A stretch of 8,295 bases of DNA, taken from NCBI GenBank assembly GCA_944326735.1, contig CALVFC010000054.1, forward strand, positions 1 to 8,295, read 5' to 3'. This DNA comes from an uncultured Limosilactobacillus sp. Lineage in GTDB: Bacteria > Bacillota > Bacilli > Lactobacillales > Lactobacillaceae. Position 1 is the first letter of the stretch. Each line of letters opens with the position of its first letter. Below the pieces are notes generated by a model, which was not told where the DNA came from, ran no database searches, and was given only the letters and a program-made list of their open reading frames with translations. This document shows, piece after piece, positions 1-5,012 of the stretch. The translations under genes and the position numbers were made by a program.

Positions 1-1
1 A

Positions 2-283
2 ACGGGACTGCACATGGACGATATCAAGCGCCTATTAGCTGTTCTCCAGCGGTTAGTTGATGCCGGCAACACGGTCCTGGTGATTGAGCACGACCTTGAT
101 GTGGTAAAATCAGCAGATTGGCTAATTGACTTAGGTCCTGAAGGGGGCGAAGCTGGTGGCTACGTTGTTGCTACCGGGACGCCAGAAGAAGTGGCCCAGG
201 TGAAGGAAAGCTACACTGGACAATACCTCAAGAAAATGCTGGCTCGTGATCGGGAGTTACAACAAGAACATCAAAAGAAATGA
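2..283 (+). CDS. uvrA: Excinuclease ABC subunit A, C-terminal 93 residues (5' end outside window)
   Basis: This is the end of UvrA, the DNA-damage recognition ATPase of nucleotide excision repair, which loads UvrB at lesions. The reading frame is open from base 2, so the ATG at 14 is internal and not a start. The visible part is the end of the second ABC-ATPase domain: [11 protein letters not shown] (the helix after the D-loop) and [21 protein letters not shown], which carries the H-loop histidine. The GPEGGEAGG stretch and the ATGTPEEVA tail that close UvrA proteins follow. The gene ends in TGA at 281-283 and a terminator follows within 5 nt, so it is transcriptionally separate from rapZ. 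Nothing suggests damage. The identification is firm; the upstream part is simply cut by the window. Confidence 0.95.
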   Translation, partial: TGLHMDDIKRLLAVLQRLVDAGNTVLVIEHDLDVVKSADWLIDLGPEGGEAGGYVVATGTPEEVAQVKESYTGQYLKKMLARDRELQQEHQKK

Positions 284-287
284 AGTT

Positions 288-336
288 AAAACCGGAGTGA
301 TGGTTAGCGAGGATGTAACCAGCTCCGGTTTTCTTT
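288..336 (+). terminator. Intrinsic terminator after uvrA
   Basis: AAAACCGGAG (288-297) pairs with CTCCGGTTTT (323-332), and an inner stem TGGTTA (301-306)/TAACCA (316-321) extends the hairpin. A T-rich tail follows (329-336). It begins 5 nt after the uvrA stop and insulates the rapZ operon. Confidence 0.88.
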
Positions 337-344
337 CGTATCAA

Positions 345-373
345 AAGACACACCCGGCTTGATGTGCTACAAT
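345..373 (+). promoter_or_regulatory. Extended -10 promoter of the rapZ-yvcK-whiA operon
   Basis: The -10 is TACAAT (368-373), preceded by TGC, giving an extended TGn -10. At 17 bp spacing lies AAGACA (345-350), which matches TTGACA at 4 of 6 positions. Initiation would fall near 380, leaving a leader of about 27 nt before the ATG at 407. It sits directly after the uvrA terminator, where an operon promoter is expected. Confidence 0.65.
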
Positions 374-406
374 GGACAAGTATTTGAAAATAAAGAGGGG
401 AAAAGA

Positions 407-1276
407 ATGACCCAAAAGATGGAAGTTGTAATCATTACGGGGATGAGTGGCGCTGGTAAAACAGTTGCTGTTCATAGTTTTGAAGACCTTGGTTACTTTG
501 TGTTCGATAACATGTTACCTAGCCTCGCGGAACGGTTTGTTGATGTCATGTTAGACTCCGCCGAATTTGATAAGATTGCGATGGTTATGGATTCACGAGC
601 ACGAAGCTTTTATGATGACGTCCTGCCGACAATCGATAAATTGCAGGAGCGCGATGATATTCGGGTGCGCGTTTTGTTCTTAGACGCTAACGATGAAAAA
701 TTAATTTCACGGTATAAGGAAACCCGGCGGTCGCACCCGTTAGCACCGCATGGCCGGTTATTATATGGGGTCACGCTTGAGCGGAAACTGCTCAGTAATT
801 TAAAGAGTGAGGCCGATGTGAATATCGATACGACGACATTGACCCCCCGCAATTTAAAACTGCGGATTAATAAACTATTTGGTCACGGTGAGGGCAGTAA
901 CTTTTACGTCGAAGTAATGTCCTTTGGCTTTAAGTATGGTCTGCCTCTGGATGCGGATATTGTGATGGATGTACGCTTCTTACCTAATCCATTTTACGTC
1001 CCTGAACTTAAGCACCAGACTGGGAATGACCAAGCGGTTCAAGACTATGTCATGAACAGTTCGTTGGCGCAGAAATTTTACGTCCATTTTAAGTCGCTCC
1101 TGGAAACTTCTTTACCTGGTTACATTAAAGAAGGTAAAAGCAGCTTAACTATTGCTGTTGGGTGTACTGGTGGTCAACATCGTTCTGTCACGATTGCTAA
1201 TAAGATTGCGCAAGACTTGAAGATGGATGGTTATACGGTCAACGTTCATCACCGTGATGTTGCTAAAGCACAATAA
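407..1276 (+). CDS. rapZ: RapZ/YvcJ family nucleotide-binding protein
   Basis: This is RapZ (YvcJ in Bacillus), a cytoplasmic P-loop protein that binds ATP/GTP. In enterobacteria it is an adaptor controlling decay of the sRNA GlmZ and so glucosamine-6-P synthase. That RNA role is not established in Bacillota, where YvcJ has been linked to competence. The protein is 289 aa, the usual size. The Walker A motif GMSGAGKT is at residues 12-19, MDSRAR at 61-66, RRSHPL at 107-112, and the C-terminal signature GCTGGQHRSV at 252-261. The ATG at 407 is chosen because AGAGGGG (394-400) sits 6 nt upstream and it matches the family N-terminus. The frame is open back to a TTG at 359, but that lies upstream of the predicted transcription start. 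yvcK follows after 15 nt, the conserved Gram-positive arrangement. Confidence 0.95.
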   Translation: MTQKMEVVIITGMSGAGKTVAVHSFEDLGYFVFDNMLPSLAERFVDVMLDSAEFDKIAMVMDSRARSFYDDVLPTIDKLQERDDIRVRVLFLDANDEKLISRYKETRRSHPLAPHGRLLYGVTLERKLLSNLKSEADVNIDTTTLTPRNLKLRINKLFGHGEGSNFYVEVMSFGFKYGLPLDADIVMDVRFLPNPFYVPELKHQTGNDQAVQDYVMNSSLAQKFYVHFKSLLETSLPGYIKEGKSSLTIAVGCTGGQHRSVTIANKIAQDLKMDGYTVNVHHRDVAKAQ

Positions 1277-1291
1277 ACGAGGAGGAATAAG

Positions 1292-2278
1292 ATGTTTCGA
1301 AAGCCAAAGATAGTCGTCATTGGTGGCGGAACCGGTCTTCCTGTCATTTTACGCGGCTTACGAGATCAAAATGCAGATGTCACAGCGGTAGTTACCGTTG
1401 CTGATGATGGTGGTTCATCGGGAATTTTGCGGAATTACATTAATGTGGTGCCGCCTGGTGATATTCGTAATGTGTTGGTCGCATTATCTGAATTGCCTGA
1501 CCTGTATTTGGATATTTTTCAGTATCGTTTTAAGACCAGTGACCAATTCTTGGCTGGTCACGCGATCGGTAACCTCATTATCTCGGCTTTGTCCGAAATG
1601 AAGGGTGGTATTTTTGACGCTGTTCAAGAATTAGCTGAAATGATGCAGATTCGCGGCCACGTTTTTCCGGTCGCCAATGAACCACTGACGCTGAATGCTG
1701 AGTTCATGGATGGTAGCAAACTCAGCGGTGAGTCGGAGATTACCAAGGCTCATAAGCAGATTAAGCGGGTATGGGTGACGCCATCGAATGACGAAGATGG
1801 TCACGAAGCCAAACCGGTACCAGAAGTTTTGGAAGCAATCAAAAATGCTGACCAGATTGTATTAGGCCCTGGTAGTTTGTTTACGAGTATTTTGCCGAAC
1901 TTGATGATTCATGATGTTGCGAAGGCAGTTTGCGAAAGCAAGGCCGAAGTAATTTATATTTGCAATATTATGACGCAGAAGGGTGAGACCGATAACTTTA
2001 CTGATGCGGACCATGTCCGGGTCTTAAACCAGCACATTGGTCACCGGTTTATCGATACCGTTTTAGTTAATATCCAGCCGGTACCGGATAACTACATCGA
2101 TTTTCAAGAATGGAATGAAATTTCACAGCCGGTTGGTCACGACTTTCGTGGACTTCGTGATCAGGGTTGCCGGGTCATTTCGTCTAATTTCTTACGTTTA
2201 CGGGATAATGGTGCATTTCACGATCGCGAATTGGTTGTGTCAGAGTTAATGAATCGTTTGCACCAGGTTCACGACTAA
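1292..2278 (+). CDS. yvcK: YvcK/GlmR gluconeogenesis and cell-wall precursor regulator
   Basis: This is a YvcK (GlmR) protein of 328 aa, related to 2-phospho-L-lactate transferase CofD but acting as a UDP-sugar-binding regulator. In B. subtilis it stimulates GlmS, directing carbon into UDP-GlcNAc and peptidoglycan, and is needed for growth on gluconeogenic carbon sources. Family marks are IGGGTGLP (residues 10-17), the [11 protein letters not shown] segment (37-47), PPGDIRN (54-60) and [12 protein letters not shown] (192-203). The [14 protein letters not shown] block follows. The start ATG is preceded by GAGGAGG with good spacing. The gene lies 15 nt after rapZ and its stop codon overlaps the whiA ribosome binding site, so translation of the two is probably coupled. 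No anomalies are visible. The family is certain; the physiological role in this organism is inferred from Bacillus. Confidence 0.95.
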   Translation: MFRKPKIVVIGGGTGLPVILRGLRDQNADVTAVVTVADDGGSSGILRNYINVVPPGDIRNVLVALSELPDLYLDIFQYRFKTSDQFLAGHAIGNLIISALSEMKGGIFDAVQELAEMMQIRGHVFPVANEPLTLNAEFMDGSKLSGESEITKAHKQIKRVWVTPSNDEDGHEAKPVPEVLEAIKNADQIVLGPGSLFTSILPNLMIHDVAKAVCESKAEVIYICNIMTQKGETDNFTDADHVRVLNQHIGHRFIDTVLVNIQPVPDNYIDFQEWNEISQPVGHDFRGLRDQGCRVISSNFLRLRDNGAFHDRELVVSELMNRLHQVHD

Positions 2279-2290
2279 GGAGGTTTTCCC

Positions 2291-3229
2291 ATGTCATACG
2301 CCAGTGAGGTTAAAAAAGAGTTAACGGGAATTAAAGTTCACCGTGATAATGCGAAAGCAGAGTTAATGGCACTGATTCGCATGAATGGGAGCCTCGGTTT
2401 AGCCAATCATTCTCTTCTATTAAATATTCAGACAGAGAACCCCGCAATTGCCCGGCGGATTTATTCGTTGCTGAAGGAGTTCTACCACGTTGAGAGTGAA
2501 ATCGTGGTTCGCCGGAAGATGAAACTTAAGAAGAACAACCAGTATATTGTTCGCTTGCGATACTCAGCCCAGCGGGTGCTGGATGATTTAGGGATTCTTC
2601 AAGGATTGCAGATTAAGGAACGGGTGCCGATGAGTCTCCTCAAGAATGAGTGGATGGTCCGCTCTTATTTGCGGGGAGCATTCTTGGCGGGTGGCTCTGT
2701 TAATAACCCGGAAACGTCTCGTTATCATCTCGAGATATATTCCTTATATGAAGAACACAATGAAATGATTGCCCAAATGATGAACAAGTTTGGTCTTAAT
2801 GCTCAAATGACTTCGCGGCGGAGCGGTTATATTGTGTATTTAAAAGAAGCAGAGAAAATTGCCAACTTTATGTCACTAATTGGCGCTACCAATTCAATGT
2901 TGCAGTTTGAAAACATTCGGATTGTGCGGGACATGCGGAATTCCGTCAATCGCCTTGTGAATTGTGAAAATGCCAATATGAATAAGATCGCGTCGGCATC
3001 CACGCGTCAAATTGAAAACATCAAATTAATTGAAGACCGGGTTGGCTTATCCAGCTTGCCGGATAAACTGCGAGAAATCGCTGAGACGCGGTTAGCCCAT
3101 CAAGAGGTGAGCTTAAAGGAACTAGGGACGTTGGTTCCTGGTGGGCCGATCTCTAAATCCGGGGTTAATCACCGGCTTCGTAAATTAAATGCGTATGCTG
3201 ACGAACTCCGATCAAAAATGACTGAATAA
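2291..3229 (+). CDS. whiA: WhiA family DNA-binding protein
   Basis: WhiA is a nucleoid-associated DNA-binding protein. In Streptomyces it is a sporulation transcription factor, and in B. subtilis it affects cell division and chromosome segregation. The 312-aa protein has the expected order. First comes an N-terminal WhiA domain beginning [11 protein letters not shown], then a degenerate LAGLIDADG-homing-endonuclease fold seen as [15 protein letters not shown] (about residues 127-141). Last comes a C-terminal helix-turn-helix from about residue 274 ([12 protein letters not shown] then GVNHRLRKL). The homing-endonuclease acidic residues are not kept, as is normal for WhiA, so it binds DNA without cutting. 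AAGGAGG at 2277-2283 overlaps the yvcK stop, 7 nt before the ATG. It is the last gene of the rapZ-yvcK-whiA operon and ends at a terminator shared with the convergent clpP. Confidence 0.95.
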   Translation: MSYASEVKKELTGIKVHRDNAKAELMALIRMNGSLGLANHSLLLNIQTENPAIARRIYSLLKEFYHVESEIVVRRKMKLKKNNQYIVRLRYSAQRVLDDLGILQGLQIKERVPMSLLKNEWMVRSYLRGAFLAGGSVNNPETSRYHLEIYSLYEEHNEMIAQMMNKFGLNAQMTSRRSGYIVYLKEAEKIANFMSLIGATNSMLQFENIRIVRDMRNSVNRLVNCENANMNKIASASTRQIENIKLIEDRVGLSSLPDKLREIAETRLAHQEVSLKELGTLVPGGPISKSGVNHRLRKLNAYADELRSKMTE

Positions 3230-3270
3230 AAAAATCCCCGTACACTCAATTGTGAATGCACGGGGATTTA
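3228..3270. terminator. Bidirectional terminator between convergent whiA and clpP
   Basis: AAATCCCCGT (3232-3241) pairs with ACGGGGATTT (3260-3269) around an 18-nt loop. On the minus strand the hairpin is followed by seven Ts, a strong terminator for clpP. On the plus strand the tail is weaker (TTTATTATCTTAATT) but should still stop whiA. It occupies nearly all of the 50-bp gap between the two stop codons. Confidence 0.9.
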
Positions 3271-3279
3271 TTATCTTAA

Positions 3280-3873
3280 TTATTTAAGCTTGGAATTGTT
3301 TTCCATTACGCCATCGAGCAAACCATAGTCAACCGCTTCTTGAGCAGTGAAGTAGTGGTCACGTTCAGTGTCCGCTTGAATCTTCTCAATCGGTTGTCCC
3401 GAGTTCTTTGCAAGAATACCATTCAGCATCTTACGAGTCTTCAGGATTTCGGTAGCGGCAATTTCAATTTCAGTTTGTTGACCTTGCGCACCACCAGATG
3501 GCTGGTGAATTAAGACTTGTGAGTGTGGTAATCCAAAGCGTTTACCCTTGGTACCAGATGATACCAAGACACTAGCCATTGAGGCAGCCATCCCGATAAC
3601 GATGGTTTGAACATCAGACTTAATGAAGTTCATTGTGTCGTAAATTGCCATCCCTGAGGTAACAACACCACCAGGTGAATTAATGTATAAGTAAATGTCT
3701 TTAGTTGAATCTTGTGCATCTAAGAATAATAGTTGCGCAACGATTGAGTTTGCCATGTCGTCTTCAATTGGACCGGATAACATAATGATACGATCCTTCA
3801 GAAGCCGTGAGTAAATGTCATAAGCACGCTCACCACGTGATGACTGCTCAATGACAGTCGGAACTAAATTCAT
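3280..3873 (-). CDS. clpP: ATP-dependent Clp protease proteolytic subunit ClpP
   Basis: ClpP forms the tetradecameric serine-protease barrel that degrades substrates unfolded by ClpX, ClpC or ClpE. It serves protein quality control and regulated proteolysis in the cytoplasm. The protein is 197 aa, the standard length. The catalytic triad is present at the canonical positions: Ser98 in GMAASMAS, His123 in LIHQP and Asp172 in ERDHYF. The oxyanion-loop SPGG is at 66-69. The ATG at 3871-3873 is chosen because AAGGAGG (3883-3889) lies 9 nt upstream and [21 protein letters not shown] is the family N-terminus. The frame is open to a GTG at 3900, but that lies inside the operator in the leader. It is monocistronic and convergent with whiA. 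Upstream lie a CIRCE and a CtsR box, so heat and proteotoxic stress should induce it. Confidence 0.97.
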   Translation of the reverse strand: MNLVPTVIEQSSRGERAYDIYSRLLKDRIIMLSGPIEDDMANSIVAQLLFLDAQDSTKDIYLYINSPGGVVTSGMAIYDTMNFIKSDVQTIVIGMAASMASVLVSSGTKGKRFGLPHSQVLIHQPSGGAQGQQTEIEIAATEILKTRKMLNGILAKNSGQPIEKIQADTERDHYFTAQEAVDYGLLDGVMENNSKLK

Positions 3874-3893
3874 AGTTTTTGGCCTCCTTGTAA

Positions 3894-3920
3894 TTAGCAC
3901 TCGTTAACATTGATTGCTAA
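3894..3920 (-). promoter_or_regulatory. CIRCE element (HrcA operator) in the clpP leader
   Basis: The plus strand reads TTAGCACTC, a 9-nt spacer, then GATTGCTAA. The CIRCE consensus is TTAGCACTC-N9-GAGTGCTAA, so the spacing is exact and 17 of 18 arm bases match (G to T in the right arm). It lies at about +5 to +31 of the clpP transcript and ends 4 nt before the ribosome binding site, a typical place for HrcA repression. Confidence 0.88.
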
Positions 3921-3931
3921 CGTATGTGAAT

Positions 3932-3960
3932 ACTATACTCGATTGGTCAAAAAAGGTCAA
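3932..3960 (-). promoter_or_regulatory. clpP promoter
   Basis: On the minus strand TTGACC (3955-3960) is followed after exactly 17 bp by TATAGT (3932-3937). Initiation is expected near 3925, giving a leader of about 50 nt. The -35 is embedded in the CtsR box. Confidence 0.85.
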
Positions 3961-3961
3961 A
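3945..3961 (+). promoter_or_regulatory. CtsR operator overlapping the clpP -35
   Basis: The plus strand reads GGTCAAA-AAA-GGTCAAA, a perfect heptad direct repeat with the 3-nt spacer of the CtsR consensus. It covers the clpP -35 and part of the -35/-10 spacer, so bound CtsR would exclude RNA polymerase. CtsR is the class III heat-shock repressor of clp genes in low-GC Gram-positives. Confidence 0.93.
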
Positions 3962-3971
3962 TGTTTTGTAT

Positions 3972-4023
3972 GAAAAAATAAACGCCCAACTTGGTTGCGG
4001 TAATAGTAACCAAGTCGGACGTT
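3972..4023 (-). terminator. Strong terminator of the 36-aa minus-strand gene
   Basis: AACGCCCAACTTGGTT (3981-3996) and AACCAAGTCGGACGTT (4008-4023) form a continuous 16-bp stem (three G-U pairs) with an 11-nt loop. On the minus strand TTTATTTTTT follows. The plus side has no T-run, so it acts on the minus strand only. It begins 12 nt after the stop of the small gene and separates it from clpP. Confidence 0.92.
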
Positions 4024-4035
4024 ACGCCTGACTAA

Positions 4036-4146
4036 TTATTTGTTTAAGCCTTGACTAATTAAAGCAAGTTCAGTTGCAGCGCTTTCCTTATCTAAAGCGT
4101 TCCAGTTAGTAGCGTAAATCTTAGCAAATGCATCTTTAATTGACAT
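4036..4146 (-). CDS. Small protein of unknown function, 36 aa
   Basis: I do not recognise this protein. It reads MSIKDAFAKIYATNWNALDK, then ESAATELALISQGLNK and TAA. Support for a real gene is contextual. AAGAGG lies about 8 nt before the ATG. A promoter TTGCAA-17-TACTAT lies about 75 nt upstream, and a dedicated 16-bp terminator starts 12 nt after the stop. The codons are the preferred set seen in gap and pgk (AAG, AAC, TAC, GCT, GAA). The peptide is close to neutral, has one Trp and one Tyr, no signal peptide and no clear membrane segment, and much of it could form an amphipathic helix. It is monocistronic and divergent from another small gene. It could be a small regulatory or partner protein, or an mRNA whose RNA is the active product. 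I do not assign a function. Confidence 0.68.
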   Translation of the reverse strand: MSIKDAFAKIYATNWNALDKESAATELALISQGLNK

Positions 4147-4166
4147 AGTAAAAACCTCTTATTTCT

Positions 4167-4190
4167 AAGTTGTTAGTAAAAAAACAACTT
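4167..4190 (-). repeat. Perfect 8-bp inverted repeat in the leader of the 36-aa gene
   Basis: AAGTTGTT (4167-4174) and AACAACTT (4183-4190) are exact inverted repeats with an 8-nt A-rich loop. The hairpin would lie in the mRNA leader of the minus-strand small gene, 10 nt upstream of its ribosome binding site. It is not a terminator, because no GC-rich stem or T-run follows it. It may affect translation or mRNA stability. Confidence 0.5.
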
Positions 4191-4220
4191 GCTTATTTGT
4201 TGATTTAAGTTAACGGTTAT

Positions 4221-4249
4221 ATAGTAACCCACATTGGTATAGTTTGCAA
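4221..4249 (-). promoter_or_regulatory. Promoter of the 36-aa gene
   Basis: On the minus strand TTGCAA (4244-4249) is followed after 17 bp by TACTAT (4221-4226). The -10 is imperfect (4 of 6), although TATATA lies just downstream. Predicted initiation near 4214 gives a leader of about 68 nt. One of the ATTGGT(A/C)TAGTT repeats covers this -35 and part of the spacer. Confidence 0.6.
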
Positions 4250-4304
4250 TACTTTTTATCACAGTATTTTTATAAGAAACATTTAAATTGGTCTAGTTCA
4301 AACT
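4233..4304 (+). repeat. Two ATTGGT(A/C)TAGTT direct repeats between the divergent small genes
   Basis: ATTGGTATAGTTTGCAAT (4233-4250) and ATTGGTCTAGTTCAAACT (4287-4304) match at 13 of 18 positions and start 54 bp apart, about five helical turns. An inverted partial copy, AGACCAAA, lies at 4351-4358. The left half resembles half of the TGGTCTAGACCA operators of GntR/HutC-type regulators (NagR, DasR), but the right half is degenerate. The repeat is visible in the sequence; a regulatory role is inferred. Confidence 0.45.
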
Positions 4305-4311
4305 AAACAAT

Positions 4312-4345
4312 GTAAAAATAGTAAAACAGTAAAATTTTAGTAAAA
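4312..4345 (+). repeat. A/T-rich GTAAAA repeats upstream of the 43-aa gene promoter
   Basis: GTAAAA occurs four times at 4312, 4321, 4329 and 4340 (spacings 9, 8 and 11 nt), 25-58 bp before the -35 of the plus-strand small gene. A-tracts here could act as an UP-like element. They could also be only low-complexity intergenic DNA. No gene is seen between 4147 and 4444. Confidence 0.35.
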
Positions 4346-4369
4346 TATCGAGACCAAACGAGGGGGTAC

Positions 4370-4398
4370 TTGCTTTTTAAACCTGTGACCGGTATAAT
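4370..4398 (+). promoter_or_regulatory. Strong promoter of the 43-aa gene
   Basis: TTGCTT (4370-4375) is followed after exactly 17 bp by a perfect TATAAT (4393-4398). Initiation is expected near 4405, giving a leader of about 40 nt ending in the AAGGAGG site. It is among the best sigma-A promoters in the window. Confidence 0.82.
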
Positions 4399-4444
4399 TG
4401 GACCGTTAATGAATTTACGTTAAATATTAAGGAGGCATGTACCA

Positions 4445-4576
4445 ATGCGTAAAGCACACCCATACGGCGTTCAAGGTCGTCGTCCCGTTGCTCCTAAGTA
4501 CAAGCGGGCACTCAAAGAAAAGAAGATTGAAGCTATTCGCAAGTGGGCTAAGGAAAAGCCAGCTGACGAAAAGTAA
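4445..4576 (+). CDS. Small basic protein of unknown function, 43 aa
   Basis: I do not recognise this protein. It begins MRKAHPYGVQGRRPVAPKYK, continues RALKEKKIEAIRKWAKEK and ends PADEK. It has 15 Lys/Arg against 5 Asp/Glu, a Gly/Pro/Arg-rich first third, a likely basic helix from about residue 19 to 37, and no signal peptide or membrane segment. AAGGAGG (4429-4435) precedes the ATG by 9 nt, a consensus promoter lies 47 nt upstream, and a strong terminator starts 3 nt after the stop. Codons are the highly expressed set (CGT, AAG, GGT, GAA). An overlapping frame starts at the ATG at 4437, which abuts the ribosome binding site. Charge and size suggest binding to RNA, DNA or the ribosome, but no family motif is visible, so function stays open. 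It lies between clpP and gap, where cggR is often found in relatives. Confidence 0.78.
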   Translation: MRKAHPYGVQGRRPVAPKYKRALKEKKIEAIRKWAKEKPADEK

Positions 4577-4579
4577 ATT

Positions 4580-4617
4580 AAAAAAGGAACCGTACGCTGA
4601 TGTATGGTTCCTTTTTT
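4580..4617 (+). terminator. Terminator of the 43-aa gene
   Basis: GGAACCGTAC (4586-4595) pairs with GTATGGTTCC (4602-4611) over 10 bp with one G-U pair and a 6-nt loop, followed by six Ts (4612-4617). Six As precede the stem, so it could also stop transcription arriving on the minus strand. Confidence 0.93.
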
Positions 4618-4636
4618 AGTGGTTGCGTTATAGGAA

Positions 4637-4664
4637 ACAAAAAAGCCATCGCATACACGATGGC
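4637..4664 (-). terminator. Terminator of the tRNA-Arg gene
   Basis: On the minus strand GCCATCG pairs with CGATGGC (4658-4664 with 4645-4651) around a 6-nt loop, and TTTTTTG follows. It starts 10 nt after the 3' end of the tRNA. Confidence 0.88.
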
Positions 4665-4674
4665 AAATAAAAAA

Positions 4675-4746
4675 TGCGCCCCCCGGGAGTCGAACCCGGA
4701 TCTCGAGAACCGGAATCTCACGTGCGATCCATTACACTAAGGGCGC
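4675..4746 (-). tRNA. tRNA-Arg, anticodon CCG
   Basis: The minus strand folds into a complete 72-nt cloverleaf. The acceptor stem is GCGCCCT with GGGGCGC (7 bp, last pair U-G), the D stem GTGT/GCAC and the anticodon stem TGAGA/TCTCG with loop TTCCGGT. The anticodon CCG is at 4711-4713. The variable loop is 4 nt, the T stem CCGGG/CCCGG with loop TTCGACT, and the discriminator is A at 4675. The 3' CCA is not encoded and must be added. It decodes CGG, a common arginine codon in rapZ, whiA and tpiA but nearly absent from gap. It is a single-gene unit with its own promoter and terminator. Confidence 0.96.
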
Positions 4747-4759
4747 ATCAACAGTTATT

Positions 4760-4788
4760 ATAATATCGTATGTCTTTGCAGAATGCAA
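4760..4788 (-). promoter_or_regulatory. Promoter of the tRNA-Arg gene
   Basis: On the minus strand TTGCAT (4783-4788) is followed after 17 bp by TATTAT (4760-4765). Initiation near 4753 leaves a 5' leader of only about 7 nt before the mature tRNA. Confidence 0.8.
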
Positions 4789-4812
4789 GAGGCTAAAGTT
4801 AATTAATCACAA

Positions 4813-4826
4813 TGATAACGTTTTCA
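4813..4826 (+). promoter_or_regulatory. Catabolite-responsive element (cre, CcpA site) upstream of gap
   Basis: TGATAACGTTTTCA matches the cre consensus TGWAANCGNTNWCA at all but one position and is a near-palindrome around CG. It ends 32 bp upstream of the gap -35, centred near -74 from the predicted start. A site upstream of the promoter, not overlapping it, favours CcpA activation over repression. It is also 24 bp upstream of the divergent tRNA -35. Confidence 0.75.
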
Positions 4827-4858
4827 CAAGAAAATCTCATTTTTTTAAGGCGATTGAA

Positions 4859-4887
4859 TAGACAATTTGCGGAAAGATGAGTATGAT
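4859..4887 (+). promoter_or_regulatory. gap promoter
   Basis: TAGACA (4859-4864) is followed after 17 bp by TATGAT (4882-4887), each matching consensus at 5 of 6 positions. Predicted initiation is near 4894, about 119 nt before the gap ATG. No equally good pair lies closer to the gene. Confidence 0.75.
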
Positions 4888-4893
4888 AAAGAG

Positions 4894-5012
4894 CGTAAGG
4901 TTTGTATTTGATTACTGAACCATTTTGTTTAGCAACTTATAGTTCACTAAGTAAATGTGATTAAGTAAGCAAGTACGCTAATTATGTTTTTCCTAAAGGA
5001 GGAAATTGCAGT
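4894..5012 (+). other. Long 5' leader of gap with possible end-closing stem
   Basis: The predicted transcript carries about 119 nt before the ATG. AGCGTA (4892-4897) is complementary to TACGCT (4974-4979) just before the AAAGGAGGA ribosome binding site, which would close the leader. Inside, GGTT (4899-4902) can pair with AACC (4918-4921), and ACTTA (4935-4939) with either of two TAAGT copies (4948-4952, 4962-4966). No known riboswitch family is recognised. The pairing is short and partly A/U, and the first bases of the closing stem depend on the exact start site. Confidence 0.35.

Noticed and set aside
359..406. Upstream TTG/ATG starts for rapZ
   Set aside because: They lie in or before the -10 region and have no ribosome binding site. 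The ATG at 407 has AGAGGGG 6 nt upstream.
3871..3900. Upstream GTG start for clpP adding nine residues
   Set aside because: The extension is encoded by the CIRCE edge and the ribosome binding site. The ATG at 3873 has AAGGAGG at ideal spacing and matches the family N-terminus.
4036..4576. Toxin-antitoxin pair formed by the two divergent small genes
   Set aside because: The two genes are divergent, with separate promoters and terminators. They do not overlap or show complementarity, and the 36-aa peptide lacks the hydrophobic segment of type I toxins.
4437..4619. 60-codon plus-strand frame starting MYQCVKHTH
   Set aside because: It overlaps the 43-aa gene in another frame, its ATG abuts the ribosome binding site, it runs through the terminator hairpin, and its codon use is poor.
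4877..4918. Short frame MSMIKSVRFVFDY upstream of gap as a leader peptide
   Set aside because: Its start overlaps the gap -10 region, upstream of the predicted transcript start, and no ribosome binding site precedes it.
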